Below, one piece after another: positions 1-7,127 of a stretch of DNA of 48,000 nucleotides. The position numbers and the translations under genes were made by a program. The DNA lies in contig CACHLD010000002.1 in NCBI GenBank assembly GCA_902580565.1, positions 1 through 48,000 of the forward strand, in the 5' to 3' direction. The number at the start of each line of letters is the position of its first letter. The stretch's first letter is position 1. The DNA is from an uncultured Pelagibacteraceae bacterium (lineage in GTDB: Bacteria > Pseudomonadota > Alphaproteobacteria > Pelagibacterales > Pelagibacteraceae). Under the pieces are notes generated by a model that made no database searches, was not told where the DNA came from, and saw only the letters and a list, made by a program, of their open reading frames with translations.

Positions 1-249
1 AAAACTGAGAAAATCAAATATATTTATATACTTTCTTCAAAAACTAATTCAAAAAAAAGTTATTTAGACTTAAAAATTTTAAATAACAAAGATATTATTT
101 ATAAAAAAAAAATATTACTTAAAAAATATCCTTTTTGGAATAAAGTTGAATTAAATTCTAAACTTGAGGCAGACAGTATATTGTTTGATGTTCAAAATTT
201 AAAATTAAGTAATTACGGTATAAATGAAATTAAAATATTTAAAGAATAA
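1..249 (+). CDS. C-terminal end of an unrecognised protein (5' end outside window)
   Basis: Frame 1 is open from the first base to a TAA at 247-249, giving 82 residues with no start codon, so this is the tail of a gene that begins upstream of the window. The fragment is rich in Lys, Ile, Asn and Tyr, with no membrane segment and no motif I can name. It ends two bases before tRNA-Ser. Composition matches the surrounding genes. I cannot assign a function. Confidence 0.6.
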   Translation, partial: KTEKIKYIYILSSKTNSKKSYLDLKILNNKDIIYKKKILLKKYPFWNKVELNSKLEADSILFDVQNLKLSNYGINEIKIFKE

Positions 250-251
250 AT

Positions 252-341
252 GGAGATGTGTGTGAGTGGTTTAAACAGCACGCTTGGAAAGTGTGTGTAC
301 TTTAACGAGTACCGTAGGTTCGAATCCTACCATCTCCGCCA
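252..341 (+). tRNA. tRNA-Ser (anticodon GGA)
   Basis: The acceptor stem GGAGATG (252-258) pairs with CATCTCC (331-337), followed by discriminator G338 and an encoded CCA (339-341). The anticodon stem CACGC/GTGTG encloses the loop TTGGAAA, giving anticodon GGA, which reads UCC and UCU. A long variable arm, typical of class II serine tRNAs, separates it from a normal T arm with loop TTCGAAT. It marks the left edge of an accessory block of sulfation and glycan genes, as tRNA genes often do in genomic islands. Confidence 0.95.
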
Positions 342-348
342 TAATATT

Positions 349-762
349 TTAAATAATCTCTTTTATTTTCTCAGCAATTTTAATTGACCAAATTTCAGAG
401 TTTTTTTCTGTAACTCTAAAATCAAATTTTTCTGGTTCAACAAACATTTGATTAGTATCTTCAAATCTTCCCTTTTTAATTGTATCAACCCAAATTAAAA
501 TATCTGGGGCAAATAACTTACGTGCTTTTGGCGTAGGACAAACAAAGTCAGCAATTACTATATGACCTTCAGATTTATATTTATTCGCATAATTTGCCAT
601 TCTTAACGCTTGTCTACTTCTGCCTTCTTTAGAAAAATCCCAATCATTTGCTTCTTTTCTTATTTCGTCAGCGTTTAACCACTTGGTATTTAATAATTTC
701 ACAAGTTTCGATGCCAGTGTAGTTTTGCCTGCTCCAGGCAAACCCATTATAAGAATTTTCAT
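349..762 (-). CDS. adenylylsulfate (APS) kinase-like P-loop protein
   Basis: A 137-residue protein when started at the internal ATG at 762, where the sequence goes straight into the first beta strand and the Walker A loop GLPGAGKTTL; the open frame extends 17 codons further upstream with unlikely sequence. Features that match CysC are the NADEIR stretch after the P-loop, an FSxxGRxRQxxR segment resembling the APS-site FSxxDRxEN motif, and ADFVCPTPKAR where CysC has its second substrate segment. CysC phosphorylates APS to PAPS, the sulfate donor. The protein is shorter than the usual CysC (about 200 residues), so it could be another small kinase of this P-loop family. It follows a sulfotransferase gene on the same strand, which supports a sulfation role. 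Confidence 0.7.
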   Translation of the reverse strand: MKILIMGLPGAGKTTLASKLVKLLNTKWLNADEIRKEANDWDFSKEGRSRQALRMANYANKYKSEGHIVIADFVCPTPKARKLFAPDILIWVDTIKKGRFEDTNQMFVEPEKFDFRVTEKNSEIWSIKIAEKIKEII

Positions 763-991
763 ATACCAATTAGATACCATGGTAAATTCAAAAAAAAAAC
801 AATTAAACATCACAAATATTTGGTTGAAATTCTACTTTACAATTTGTATCTATAATCTCATCATTAGGTAAAATCGTTTTCCCTTTTTAAAATATTAAAA
901 ATTTCAGTTACAAAGTCGTCGCTGATAAAGATATTAGAAAAATGTTAAATATAGTTAAAAACTTAATTAGACGATATGTGGAGAGTGGAGC

Positions 992-1954
992 TTAATTGGA
1001 TTGAAGAAAATTTTGATAGAGTAATTGGGATTTATCAAAAATATTTTTATCATATACAATATTTAGTTCTTTTTTATTTAAATTTTTAAAAAATTGTAAA
1101 TTAATGCTTTTATCTTTTTCTAAATTTATTTTTTTAAGAATTTTATCAACATAATTTGGATTATTTAATTCTTCATAAACTACAAAATAACAATTTTCAT
1201 AAGATTGAAATTTATTAAAAATAAATTCATAAAATAAATTCCATTGCTCTAACCAATAGTTTATATTACTTAAATCATTAAAGTGAATTGGATTGTTCCA
1301 TGGTTTGTGATTCAAACCAAATTCATTGTGTCTAAGGTAATTCATATATCGCCTAATAAAATCATCTTCTTTTTGTAATTGTATGAAACGTAGATGTTGA
1401 TTTAAAAGTGAATTTGCATGTTGTAATGGTTCTCTAATAGGAATTAAAAAAATAGAATTAGGCAGTATTGATTGAATTATGTCTATTCTTTTATAATTAA
1501 GATTATTTTTACTTAAATATTTGGTTTTTTTATTACTAAGTAGAATAAGTTGAATGTAATTAACTAATTCATTTTTTATAAATTCTTCATTGTTATCAAA
1601 AAATGTTTCATCTAGTGCTTCTGGACTATTATTATCAAAATTTATTCCATCTCCGTGTAATCTTTCCTTTTTTACTATATTTTTTTTATTAAATAATTTA
1701 GAGAAATTTGGTGAGAGTACAAAAGGCATATTATTGTAAGTTAAAGACGCATATTCATCTAATGAAAATAAGAAATTTAACAAACCAGTAGTCCCAGATC
1801 TTGGTAGTCCAGATATAAACACATGTGATTGATTTTTTATATGTATATTTTTTAGATATATTATTTTTTCAAGTTCAAATAATGATTTGTTAATAATTTT
1901 TTTACTAAATACAAAATCATGTAGAAACTTTTGAATATTACTATAGTTTTGCAT
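992..1954 (-). CDS. PAPS-dependent sulfotransferase family protein
   Basis: A 320-residue protein with the 5'-phosphosulfate-binding loop GLPRSGTT at residues 49-56 after a hydrophobic strand, and a likely 3'-phosphate-binding segment FLIPIREPLQHANSLL near residues 169-184, with Arg174 as the expected phosphate contact. These are the hallmark motifs of the Sulfotransfer_1/3 fold, which moves sulfate from PAPS to a hydroxyl or amino group of a sugar, lipid or small molecule. No signal peptide or membrane segment is evident, so it should be cytoplasmic. Its start overlaps the preceding gene by 14 bases, implying translational coupling. The acceptor cannot be read from sequence. Confidence 0.85.
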   Translation of the reverse strand: MQNYSNIQKFLHDFVFSKKIINKSLFELEKIIYLKNIHIKNQSHVFISGLPRSGTTGLLNFLFSLDEYASLTYNNMPFVLSPNFSKLFNKKNIVKKERLHGDGINFDNNSPEALDETFFDNNEEFIKNELVNYIQLILLSNKKTKYLSKNNLNYKRIDIIQSILPNSIFLIPIREPLQHANSLLNQHLRFIQLQKEDDFIRRYMNYLRHNEFGLNHKPWNNPIHFNDLSNINYWLEQWNLFYEFIFNKFQSYENCYFVVYEELNNPNYVDKILKKINLEKDKSINLQFFKNLNKKELNIVYDKNIFDKSQLLYQNFLQSN

Positions 1955-2306
1955 AAAACTTTTTTCGTATTAAATGATAGATTAAAAAAATTACACTTAG
2001 TTCTATAATGCCTAAGACAGATATAACTAAATTAAAATATGAATTAGATAGTAAGTTTAGAATTATCATAAAAACAAAAATAGAAATAAGAATACCAATT
2101 ATCTTTATTGAAACTAACAATAACATTTTTGAATAATTGAGTATTAACTTTTCTTTTCTGAAATCAGATACATTCTTATATTTAAATAACTTTAATATTT
2201 TTTGATAAATTTTTAAGTTAGATTTAACAATGATTATTAGTTGAACATATCTGATAAATTCATAAATAATAATTACAGAAAAAATAAGTAATGATTGATT
2301 AATCAA
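1941..2306 (-). CDS. small membrane protein of unknown function
   Basis: A 121-residue protein starting at a TTG codon (2304-2306); no in-frame ATG occurs before the second half, and the start overlaps the preceding gene by 8 bases, as expected in this overlapping operon. A hydrophobic segment near residues 5-25 and a long pair of hydrophobic stretches near residues 60-112 suggest three membrane helices, with a basic stretch between them. I do not recognise a family. It lies between the YLGPG small protein and the sulfotransferase, so it may help present a membrane-bound substrate for sulfation; that is inference from position only. Confidence 0.65.
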   Translation of the reverse strand: MINQSLLIFSVIIIYEFIRYVQLIIIVKSNLKIYQKILKLFKYKNVSDFRKEKLILNYSKMLLLVSIKIIGILISIFVFMIILNLLSNSYFNLVISVLGIIELSVIFLIYHLIRKKFYAKL

Positions 2307-2514
2307 TTTTGTCTAGTTGTTGTTCTTTTTTTTCTTTTCTTTTTTTAAGTAATCTTTTTACTGGGAACCATATTATTCCGAAGAGCGCTGCAAAAATTGC
2401 AACTATTATGCCTATTGTTGCCGCTATAACACCACCTCCAATACCAGGTCCTAAATAAGCATAAGCATTGTTTGTAAATATTAGGACATTTATAAATAAA
2501 ATTAATTTAAACAT
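2299..2514 (-). CDS. small exported or membrane protein with YLGPGIGGG motif
   Basis: A 71-residue protein. Residues 1-19 look like a signal peptide ending in AYA. The motif YLGPGIGGGV follows, then a glycine/alanine/isoleucine-rich membrane helix (about residues 28-52) and a highly basic cytoplasmic tail (KRLLKKRKEKKEQQ). Small proteins with a Y-x-GPG-x-G motif, one helix and a basic tail occur beside polysaccharide and sulfotransferase genes in other bacteria; this is recalled, not searched. The gene overlaps the arylsulfotransferase-like gene by 13 bases and the next gene by 8, so all are likely co-translated. Function unknown. Confidence 0.75.
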   Translation of the reverse strand: MFKLILFINVLIFTNNAYAYLGPGIGGGVIAATIGIIVAIFAALFGIIWFPVKRLLKKRKEKKEQQLDKID

Positions 2515-3896
2515 TTAATTGTCTTTTTTCTTTTCTCTAGAGCCTTAACTTTTGCTAAATCTCTTTCATTATATAAAATTCTTGACCAATTTATAGCATA
2601 GATTGTTCTTGAGGGATTATTGTTATTTACAAATTGCCATTTTAATTTTTTGTTTTCATCAAAATATAATATTCTTCCATCAACGTTATTCTCTACCAAA
2701 GTTTCAAATTTTGGCATAATTGTGTGCACGCCCTCATAAAGTGTTTTAACATTTTCAATTTTTAATTCATTATTTAGATGTTTTCTAAATTTTTTTTCTT
2801 TAAAATTGTAAATAATTATTTCAGTATGATCTAAACCATATAACTTCTTATTATTGTTAAAAATAGAAATTTCTTCATCGCTAACTATATCTACATCGTG
2901 TTGGTTGAAGAATGGACCGTGAATTAAATTCATTATTTTATTTGTTGATGGTCTAAAATGAATTATCATTGATAAATTTCTCAAAGATATAAATAAATCT
3001 CCAATTCTCCAAAAATTTGATTGAATATTTGCTGGTTGAATATCGTTTAAATGAAAAATATCATTTTGGTCAAAACCAAAACCATGTAAATAATGCTCAA
3101 GATCATTTTCAATAAATAATTTAACTAAAGATTTTTTATATAAGGTCTTTCCACTTTTGCTAATTTTTACTAAGATATTATGTTCGTTAATTTTCTCAAA
3201 TTTTTTAATTTCACTTTCAAATATATTTGCAGGAACCCAATAATTTTGTTCTTTATCCTCTTCTTTGCTATGATGGAATAAATAATCTGTATTTTGCCAT
3301 TTTAAATCTGAACAATGATCTACTTTGATTAATTGTGAAAGATTACCAGAAAAAATTATTCCTCCATCATCTGTCATTATAGGGTGAAATATTCTGAATC
3401 TTTTTATATTATTATCTCTTTTAAGATTTTTAAATTGACCAACTTTTTCTATTAAAGAATTAAAATAGTCAATATTTGGTATCCACTTATGTAATACCTC
3501 AAAATTTTCTAAGTTAACTAATTCAACTATTGATTGATTGTGTTCTATACTGTAGCGAGATAACAGCAGATATTTATTTTTAACTCCCTTACCATTAAAA
3601 CCCTTTACTTCTTCACTAAATTTTATTTCTTTGTCCCAAAAATCTTTAATTCTTAGTTCATTTGGTTTTAAAATTCTTTTAATTATTTTTTCCGGCAATC
3701 TAGTCGCTTCTACAATAGGTTTGGTTATTTTTGTAATAGAAAATTTTCCCAATTCTGTTCTGCCTTCGATACCTTGTCTAACTAAAACTCCAAATGTATA
3801 AGAAAAAACTATAAAGAAAATTATTACGATTAATAGTACCCACAACTCTATTTTTTTGAATAATAAATTTTCAATTTTTTTAAAAAAGGTTTTCAT
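2502..3896 (-). CDS. arylsulfotransferase (ASST)-like membrane-anchored protein
   Basis: A 464-residue protein with a single N-terminal membrane anchor (about residues 17-40) followed by a large domain that should lie in the periplasm. The second half shows the pattern of Arylsulfotran-type beta-propellers: IFHLNDIQPA (His282), GDLFISLRNLSMIIHFRP (299-316), GPFFNQHDVDIV (His333) and SIFNNN (344-349). Classical ASST is a PAPS-independent periplasmic enzyme that uses a transient sulfo-histidine; His282 and His333 are the conserved histidines visible here. It is the first gene of the minus-strand cassette with the sulfotransferase and APS-kinase-like genes. Whether it is catalytic or a propeller-type accessory protein cannot be settled from sequence alone. 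Confidence 0.72.
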   Translation of the reverse strand: MKTFFKKIENLLFKKIELWVLLIVIIFFIVFSYTFGVLVRQGIEGRTELGKFSITKITKPIVEATRLPEKIIKRILKPNELRIKDFWDKEIKFSEEVKGFNGKGVKNKYLLLSRYSIEHNQSIVELVNLENFEVLHKWIPNIDYFNSLIEKVGQFKNLKRDNNIKRFRIFHPIMTDDGGIIFSGNLSQLIKVDHCSDLKWQNTDYLFHHSKEEDKEQNYWVPANIFESEIKKFEKINEHNILVKISKSGKTLYKKSLVKLFIENDLEHYLHGFGFDQNDIFHLNDIQPANIQSNFWRIGDLFISLRNLSMIIHFRPSTNKIMNLIHGPFFNQHDVDIVSDEEISIFNNNKKLYGLDHTEIIIYNFKEKKFRKHLNNELKIENVKTLYEGVHTIMPKFETLVENNVDGRILYFDENKKLKWQFVNNNNPSRTIYAINWSRILYNERDLAKVKALEKRKKTIKCLN

Positions 3897-3973
3897 CTAA
3901 TTTTTAAAATTTACTTAATTTTTAATTTGAATGCAATTGCACCAAGAAAAGATAAAAATAAAACAAAAAATAC

Positions 3974-4007
3974 TGGATATTCGAAGGTTTAAATCCCTCT
4001 CTATCCA
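3974..4007 (+). repeat. tRNA 3'-end-like remnant (left)
   Basis: A perfect 6-bp inverted repeat TGGATA (3974-3979) / TATCCA (4002-4007) encloses a T-arm-like segment (GAAGG, loop TTTAAAT, CCCTC, one mismatch). There is no D arm or anticodon arm, so this is at most a deleted tRNA or an attachment-site scar. Its AATCCCTCTCT (3992-4002) is repeated exactly in the second remnant at 5149-5159, on the other side of the hydrolase gene. Confidence 0.4.
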
Positions 4008-4079
4008 ATATTTTCCAAAGATCTTGCACAACCTTAAATTTATATTAAAATGAACTGGTCGTCGAATGGTCGTCAGCAA

Positions 4080-5003
4080 ATGAAAAAAAAATTATTATTA
4101 TTATCATTAATTTTAATTGCTGCTATATGGTCTTTTACCGCTACATCTAAAACAAGATGCTCAAAGCTTGGAATATATTTATTAGACGACATTTTTGGTT
4201 TAGATGGTGTAGGCAAAATGTGTTATGAAAGTGGATTACAATTAAGACCGAATAAACATCCTGAACAGAGAAAAGTTAACTATAACTTTGACATAAGATT
4301 TAAAGTAAAAAAGGACTGTCCTGCAGAGTCACCCGTGATTTTAATAATTGGACAATCAAACGCCGCTAATTCTGGTTTAGCGTACATCTATGAGAATAAA
4401 AATAATTTGAATTATAATTCCGAAGACAATTTTTGCTATGAATTAAGCGAACCTGTTTTAGGCGCCACAGGCAATATTGACTCAATTACTTCTTCAATTG
4501 GGAAAAAAATTGTATCAAATAGACCTATAATATTTTTAAATAAAAGCGTTGGAGGATCTTCAATAGAAAAATGGGTCAAATCTTATTCTTTAGACCTTAA
4601 TAGGACCTTAAATAAAATTTTAGAAAAAAATAATTTAAAAATAATTATATGGATGCAAGGTGAAAGCGAGTCCATTGAGAGTAGTAAAAATTATTTTGAT
4701 AACTTTGAAACCCTTAAAAGTAAAATTTTTAGCAATCTTAATGTAAAATTTGAAGATGTTAATTTTATTATCACTAAAAGTACTTACTGTTATTCAAATC
4801 TTGGAAATTATTTTGCAAGAAAAAAGGAATTGGATTTTCAAAGAGAATTAGTAAGAAAAAAATATAAAAATGTTAAATTACTTGAAATAACAGATAATCT
4901 AGATGACTCATATAGACACGATAAATGTCACTTTAATAGAAAAGGAATTGATAAAATTTCAACAGAATTAGCTTCACAGATTAATTTAATATTAAAAGAT
5001 TAA
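4080..5003 (+). CDS. SGNH/sialate O-acetylesterase-like hydrolase, exported
   Basis: About 307 residues from the ATG at 4080, preferred over the ATG at 4050 because it starts a clean signal peptide (MKKK followed by a Leu/Ile-rich helix); starting at 4050 adds ten polar residues in front. Family motifs are VILIIGQSNAAN with the nucleophile Ser93, IIIWMQGESES (residues about 188-198) carrying the typical WxQGE block, and DKCHF with the Asp281/His284 pair. These match the SASA/acetylesterase branch of SGNH hydrolases, which remove O-acetyl groups from sugars outside the cytoplasm. The gene stands alone between two tRNA-like remnants and opposite in strand to the sulfation cassette, suggesting separate acquisition. 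Substrate unknown. Confidence 0.78.
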   Translation: MKKKLLLLSLILIAAIWSFTATSKTRCSKLGIYLLDDIFGLDGVGKMCYESGLQLRPNKHPEQRKVNYNFDIRFKVKKDCPAESPVILIIGQSNAANSGLAYIYENKNNLNYNSEDNFCYELSEPVLGATGNIDSITSSIGKKIVSNRPIIFLNKSVGGSSIEKWVKSYSLDLNRTLNKILEKNNLKIIIWMQGESESIESSKNYFDNFETLKSKIFSNLNVKFEDVNFIITKSTYCYSNLGNYFARKKELDFQRELVRKKYKNVKLLEITDNLDDSYRHDKCHFNRKGIDKISTELASQINLILKD

Positions 5004-5107
5004 TTTTATTTTGACTCCGTCTTCTCGTCATAAGCTTAAATTTTGAAAATTTTAAAAAAATTATCCTTATAAAACAATAGTTCTTGATGAATGATTTAAT
5101 CGAGTAT

Positions 5108-5167
5108 GTTTGCAAAGTATGTAAATGTGAAACCTTTTGAGAGCTCGAATCCCTCTCTCTCTTCGCT
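5108..5167 (+). repeat. tRNA-Ser 3'-half remnant (right)
   Basis: The segment resembles the anticodon loop, variable arm and T arm of a serine tRNA: TTTGCAAAG where an intact tRNA-Ser(GCU) would have TTTGCTAAAG, then a variable-arm-like stretch, GAGAGCTCGAATCCCTC (T arm with loop CTCGAAT) and TCTCTCTTCGC, close to a TCTCTCTCCGCC tRNA end. There is no matching 5' half. The DNA-level resemblance is visible; its origin as an att duplication is inference. Confidence 0.5.
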
Positions 5168-5214
5168 ATTTTTTTAATGTGTAAATGCTAATTTGATTCC
5201 GTATAGTACGAATC

Positions 5215-5964
5215 ATGAGCCATGATTATAAAAAATATAAGTTATTAAGGAAATTTGTAAACTTGTTTGGTTTTAAATTAATTGAAAAAAACTTCATTAA
5301 AAATATGATTGATATTGAAAATGTATCAATCAAAGTTGAAATGATTGTAAATAAAATAGTAAAAGAAAATAATTTTACTAAAATTATACAAATTGGTTCT
5401 AATGATGGCATAACAGATGATTACGTGAAAAAGATTATTGAAAAAAATAATTTAAAAGGAGTTTTGGTAGAGCCCTCTCCAAAGCCATTTCTAAAACTTA
5501 AAGAAAACTATAATAAAATTAAAAACATAAGTTTTGTAAATAAAGCTTTAGATAAAGACGTAGAACCAAAAAATTTTTATCAAATAGACGAAAAATACTT
5601 AAGTTTTTACCATGAAAATATAAGCGTTCTTTCATCGTTTAGTAAAGATCATCTGTTAAAATGGGGCATAAAGTCAAAACATATAGTGTCGATTAAAGTA
5701 GAGTGTATAAATTGGAAAAATCTTTTTCAAAACTTCAATTTCTCAGATGTTCAAATTATTTGTATAGATACCGAAGGTTATGATCATATCCTGATAAGCG
5801 ATTTAATTAATGAGACAAACGTCAGGCCAGTAATTGTTTTTGAGTGGGTTAACACTCCTAATAACGAATTAAATAAAATTTTAATTCTTTTAAAAAAAAA
5901 TAATTATGAATTATTAAAATTTCAAAAGGATATTATTTGTTATCAGCCTAATATTAAAATATAA
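5215..5964 (+). CDS. FkbM-family SAM-dependent methyltransferase
   Basis: A 249-residue protein with the FkbM signature: IIQIGSNDGITDDYV (SAM motif I, residues about 57-71), LVEPSPKPFLKL (motif II acidic residue in VEP, about 84-95), the central NKAL stretch, and CIDTEGYDHILI (about 182-193) followed by VIVFEW. FkbM enzymes O-methylate sugars or polyketides and are common in surface-glycan clusters. It sits just after a tRNA-like remnant and converges with a glycosyltransferase gene one base away. No signal peptide; cytoplasmic. Acceptor unknown. Confidence 0.85.
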   Translation: MSHDYKKYKLLRKFVNLFGFKLIEKNFIKNMIDIENVSIKVEMIVNKIVKENNFTKIIQIGSNDGITDDYVKKIIEKNNLKGVLVEPSPKPFLKLKENYNKIKNISFVNKALDKDVEPKNFYQIDEKYLSFYHENISVLSSFSKDHLLKWGIKSKHIVSIKVECINWKNLFQNFNFSDVQIICIDTEGYDHILISDLINETNVRPVIVFEWVNTPNNELNKILILLKKNNYELLKFQKDIICYQPNIKI

Positions 5965-5965
5965 T

Positions 5966-7000
5966 TTAAAGAATATAATTATTTAGTTTTTCAATATTTA
6001 CAAACATTTTACCATTTTTATTTGTATCAATTAACCAAACTTTGTGGTCGAAATTATTAATTTCACTAATTTTGTTTAAAGAAACTGGATGATCCTTTTG
6101 CCTTATCTCGATTAGTTTTGTATTTGCTTTACAAAATGCTAAGTTTGCAAACGCTGAACCATGTCCTCCTACTATCATATCAGCATTTTTAAATGCATTA
6201 ATTTGCTCAATAAAACTTAAAGACGTAAATTGTAAAATTTCAAAACCTTTTTTTTCTAAAAATTCTTTAACTTCTAAATTATTTTCTATCTGATTATAAG
6301 GACTTGAAGAGTCACTCCTATCAATAAATATTTTTTTCTTAAATTCTTTTTTGCTGTCAAGATTTAAAAATTTTCTACGTAAAAATTTTACAGACCATTC
6401 AGGTAAATTCGAAATATCATTAAACCATAAATTATTTTCTCTCCAGTAAGGGTGATCTACTATTATTAATTTTTCCAAGTCAATTATTTTGATACCGTCA
6501 CAGTCTATAATTTTTTTTTCAAGGTTTAACGCTTGTATAATTTGCTTTTGAAAATTTAATTTTTTACTGGGTATTAAAATGTTATCGTATTTTAAGTCTT
6601 TTAAATTTTCGACAAAATGCAGCTTAACTATACAATCATATAAGAAATGAAAATAATTTAGTTTTTGAGCAATATCTTGTAGTAAGCAAAAAGATGTTCC
6701 CTTTACCTTCTTTGGAAAAAATGAAACATAACCATTGGTCAGTACTTTATTAATACTTAAATCTTTTCTAACTAAATTTTTTGACTGAAAACATAAGTCT
6801 TCAATTAAATAATTGCCTTTTAAAACTGAAAAACATGTATTTCCAGATTGGACTATCCTCACATTTTCTAAGATATATAAATTTGAGTTTTCATTATCTG
6901 TCTTAATACTATAAATTTTATTTTCATGGTTTTGAATATCCTTAAACTTACAAATTTTAATTTTGCCATGAAAAAATTCACCAATTTTTTTTCTAATCAT
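5966..7000 (-). CDS. glycosyltransferase family 61-like (DUF563) protein
   Basis: A 344-residue protein with the features of DUF563/GT61 enzymes: NYFHFLYDC (residues 115-123), a central IFIDRSDSS (225-233) containing the conserved Arg, and the diagnostic MIVGGHGSAFANLAFC (275-290), equivalent to the family's GxHGAGLxNLxF motif. Such enzymes transfer pentoses or other sugars to glycans. No membrane segment. The ends of this gene and the FkbM gene are one base apart, so the two surface-glycan genes converge. The donor and acceptor cannot be read. Confidence 0.8.
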   Translation of the reverse strand: MIRKKIGEFFHGKIKICKFKDIQNHENKIYSIKTDNENSNLYILENVRIVQSGNTCFSVLKGNYLIEDLCFQSKNLVRKDLSINKVLTNGYVSFFPKKVKGTSFCLLQDIAQKLNYFHFLYDCIVKLHFVENLKDLKYDNILIPSKKLNFQKQIIQALNLEKKIIDCDGIKIIDLEKLIIVDHPYWRENNLWFNDISNLPEWSVKFLRRKFLNLDSKKEFKKKIFIDRSDSSSPYNQIENNLEVKEFLEKKGFEILQFTSLSFIEQINAFKNADMIVGGHGSAFANLAFCKANTKLIEIRQKDHPVSLNKISEINNFDHKVWLIDTNKNGKMFVNIEKLNNYIL

Positions 7001-7089
7001 AAGGCGATGATATTTTAGTTTGTTTTTTTATCAACATGTAATTAATAAAAGCGTTTAGATTTAAGACACGAATCAATTATTATAATAAA

Positions 7090-7121
7090 TGAGGTGGTGG
7101 AGGGAGACTAAAACCACCTCA
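7090..7121 (-). terminator. strong hairpin after the NlpC/P60 gene
   Basis: TGAGGTGGT (7090-7098) and ACCACCTCA (7113-7121) form a perfect 9-bp inverted repeat with a 14-base loop. On the minus strand it lies just beyond the stop codon at 7128 and is followed by TTTATTATA, a weak U-rich tract, so a transcription terminator for the trkH-ampG-nlpC operon is the simplest reading. The stem is unusually G+C-rich for this genome. Confidence 0.6.
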
Positions 7122-7127
7122 TCCAAT

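Noticed and set aside
960-1000. Possible tRNA-like fragment GATATGTGGAGAGTGGAGCTT after the sulfotransferase gene
   Set aside because: It cannot fold into any tRNA arm and resembles a tRNA only in a few GGAG-type letters.
4056-4074. TGGTCGTC repeated after three bases at the upstream ATG of the hydrolase
   Set aside because: Two copies of eight bases is too little to call a repeat or binding site; kept only as a reason to doubt the ATG at 4050.
7080-7125. Hairpin as a riboswitch of the SAM or glycine type
   Set aside because: It lies downstream of a stop codon and ahead of no plus-strand gene, and I see only one stem with no conserved core.
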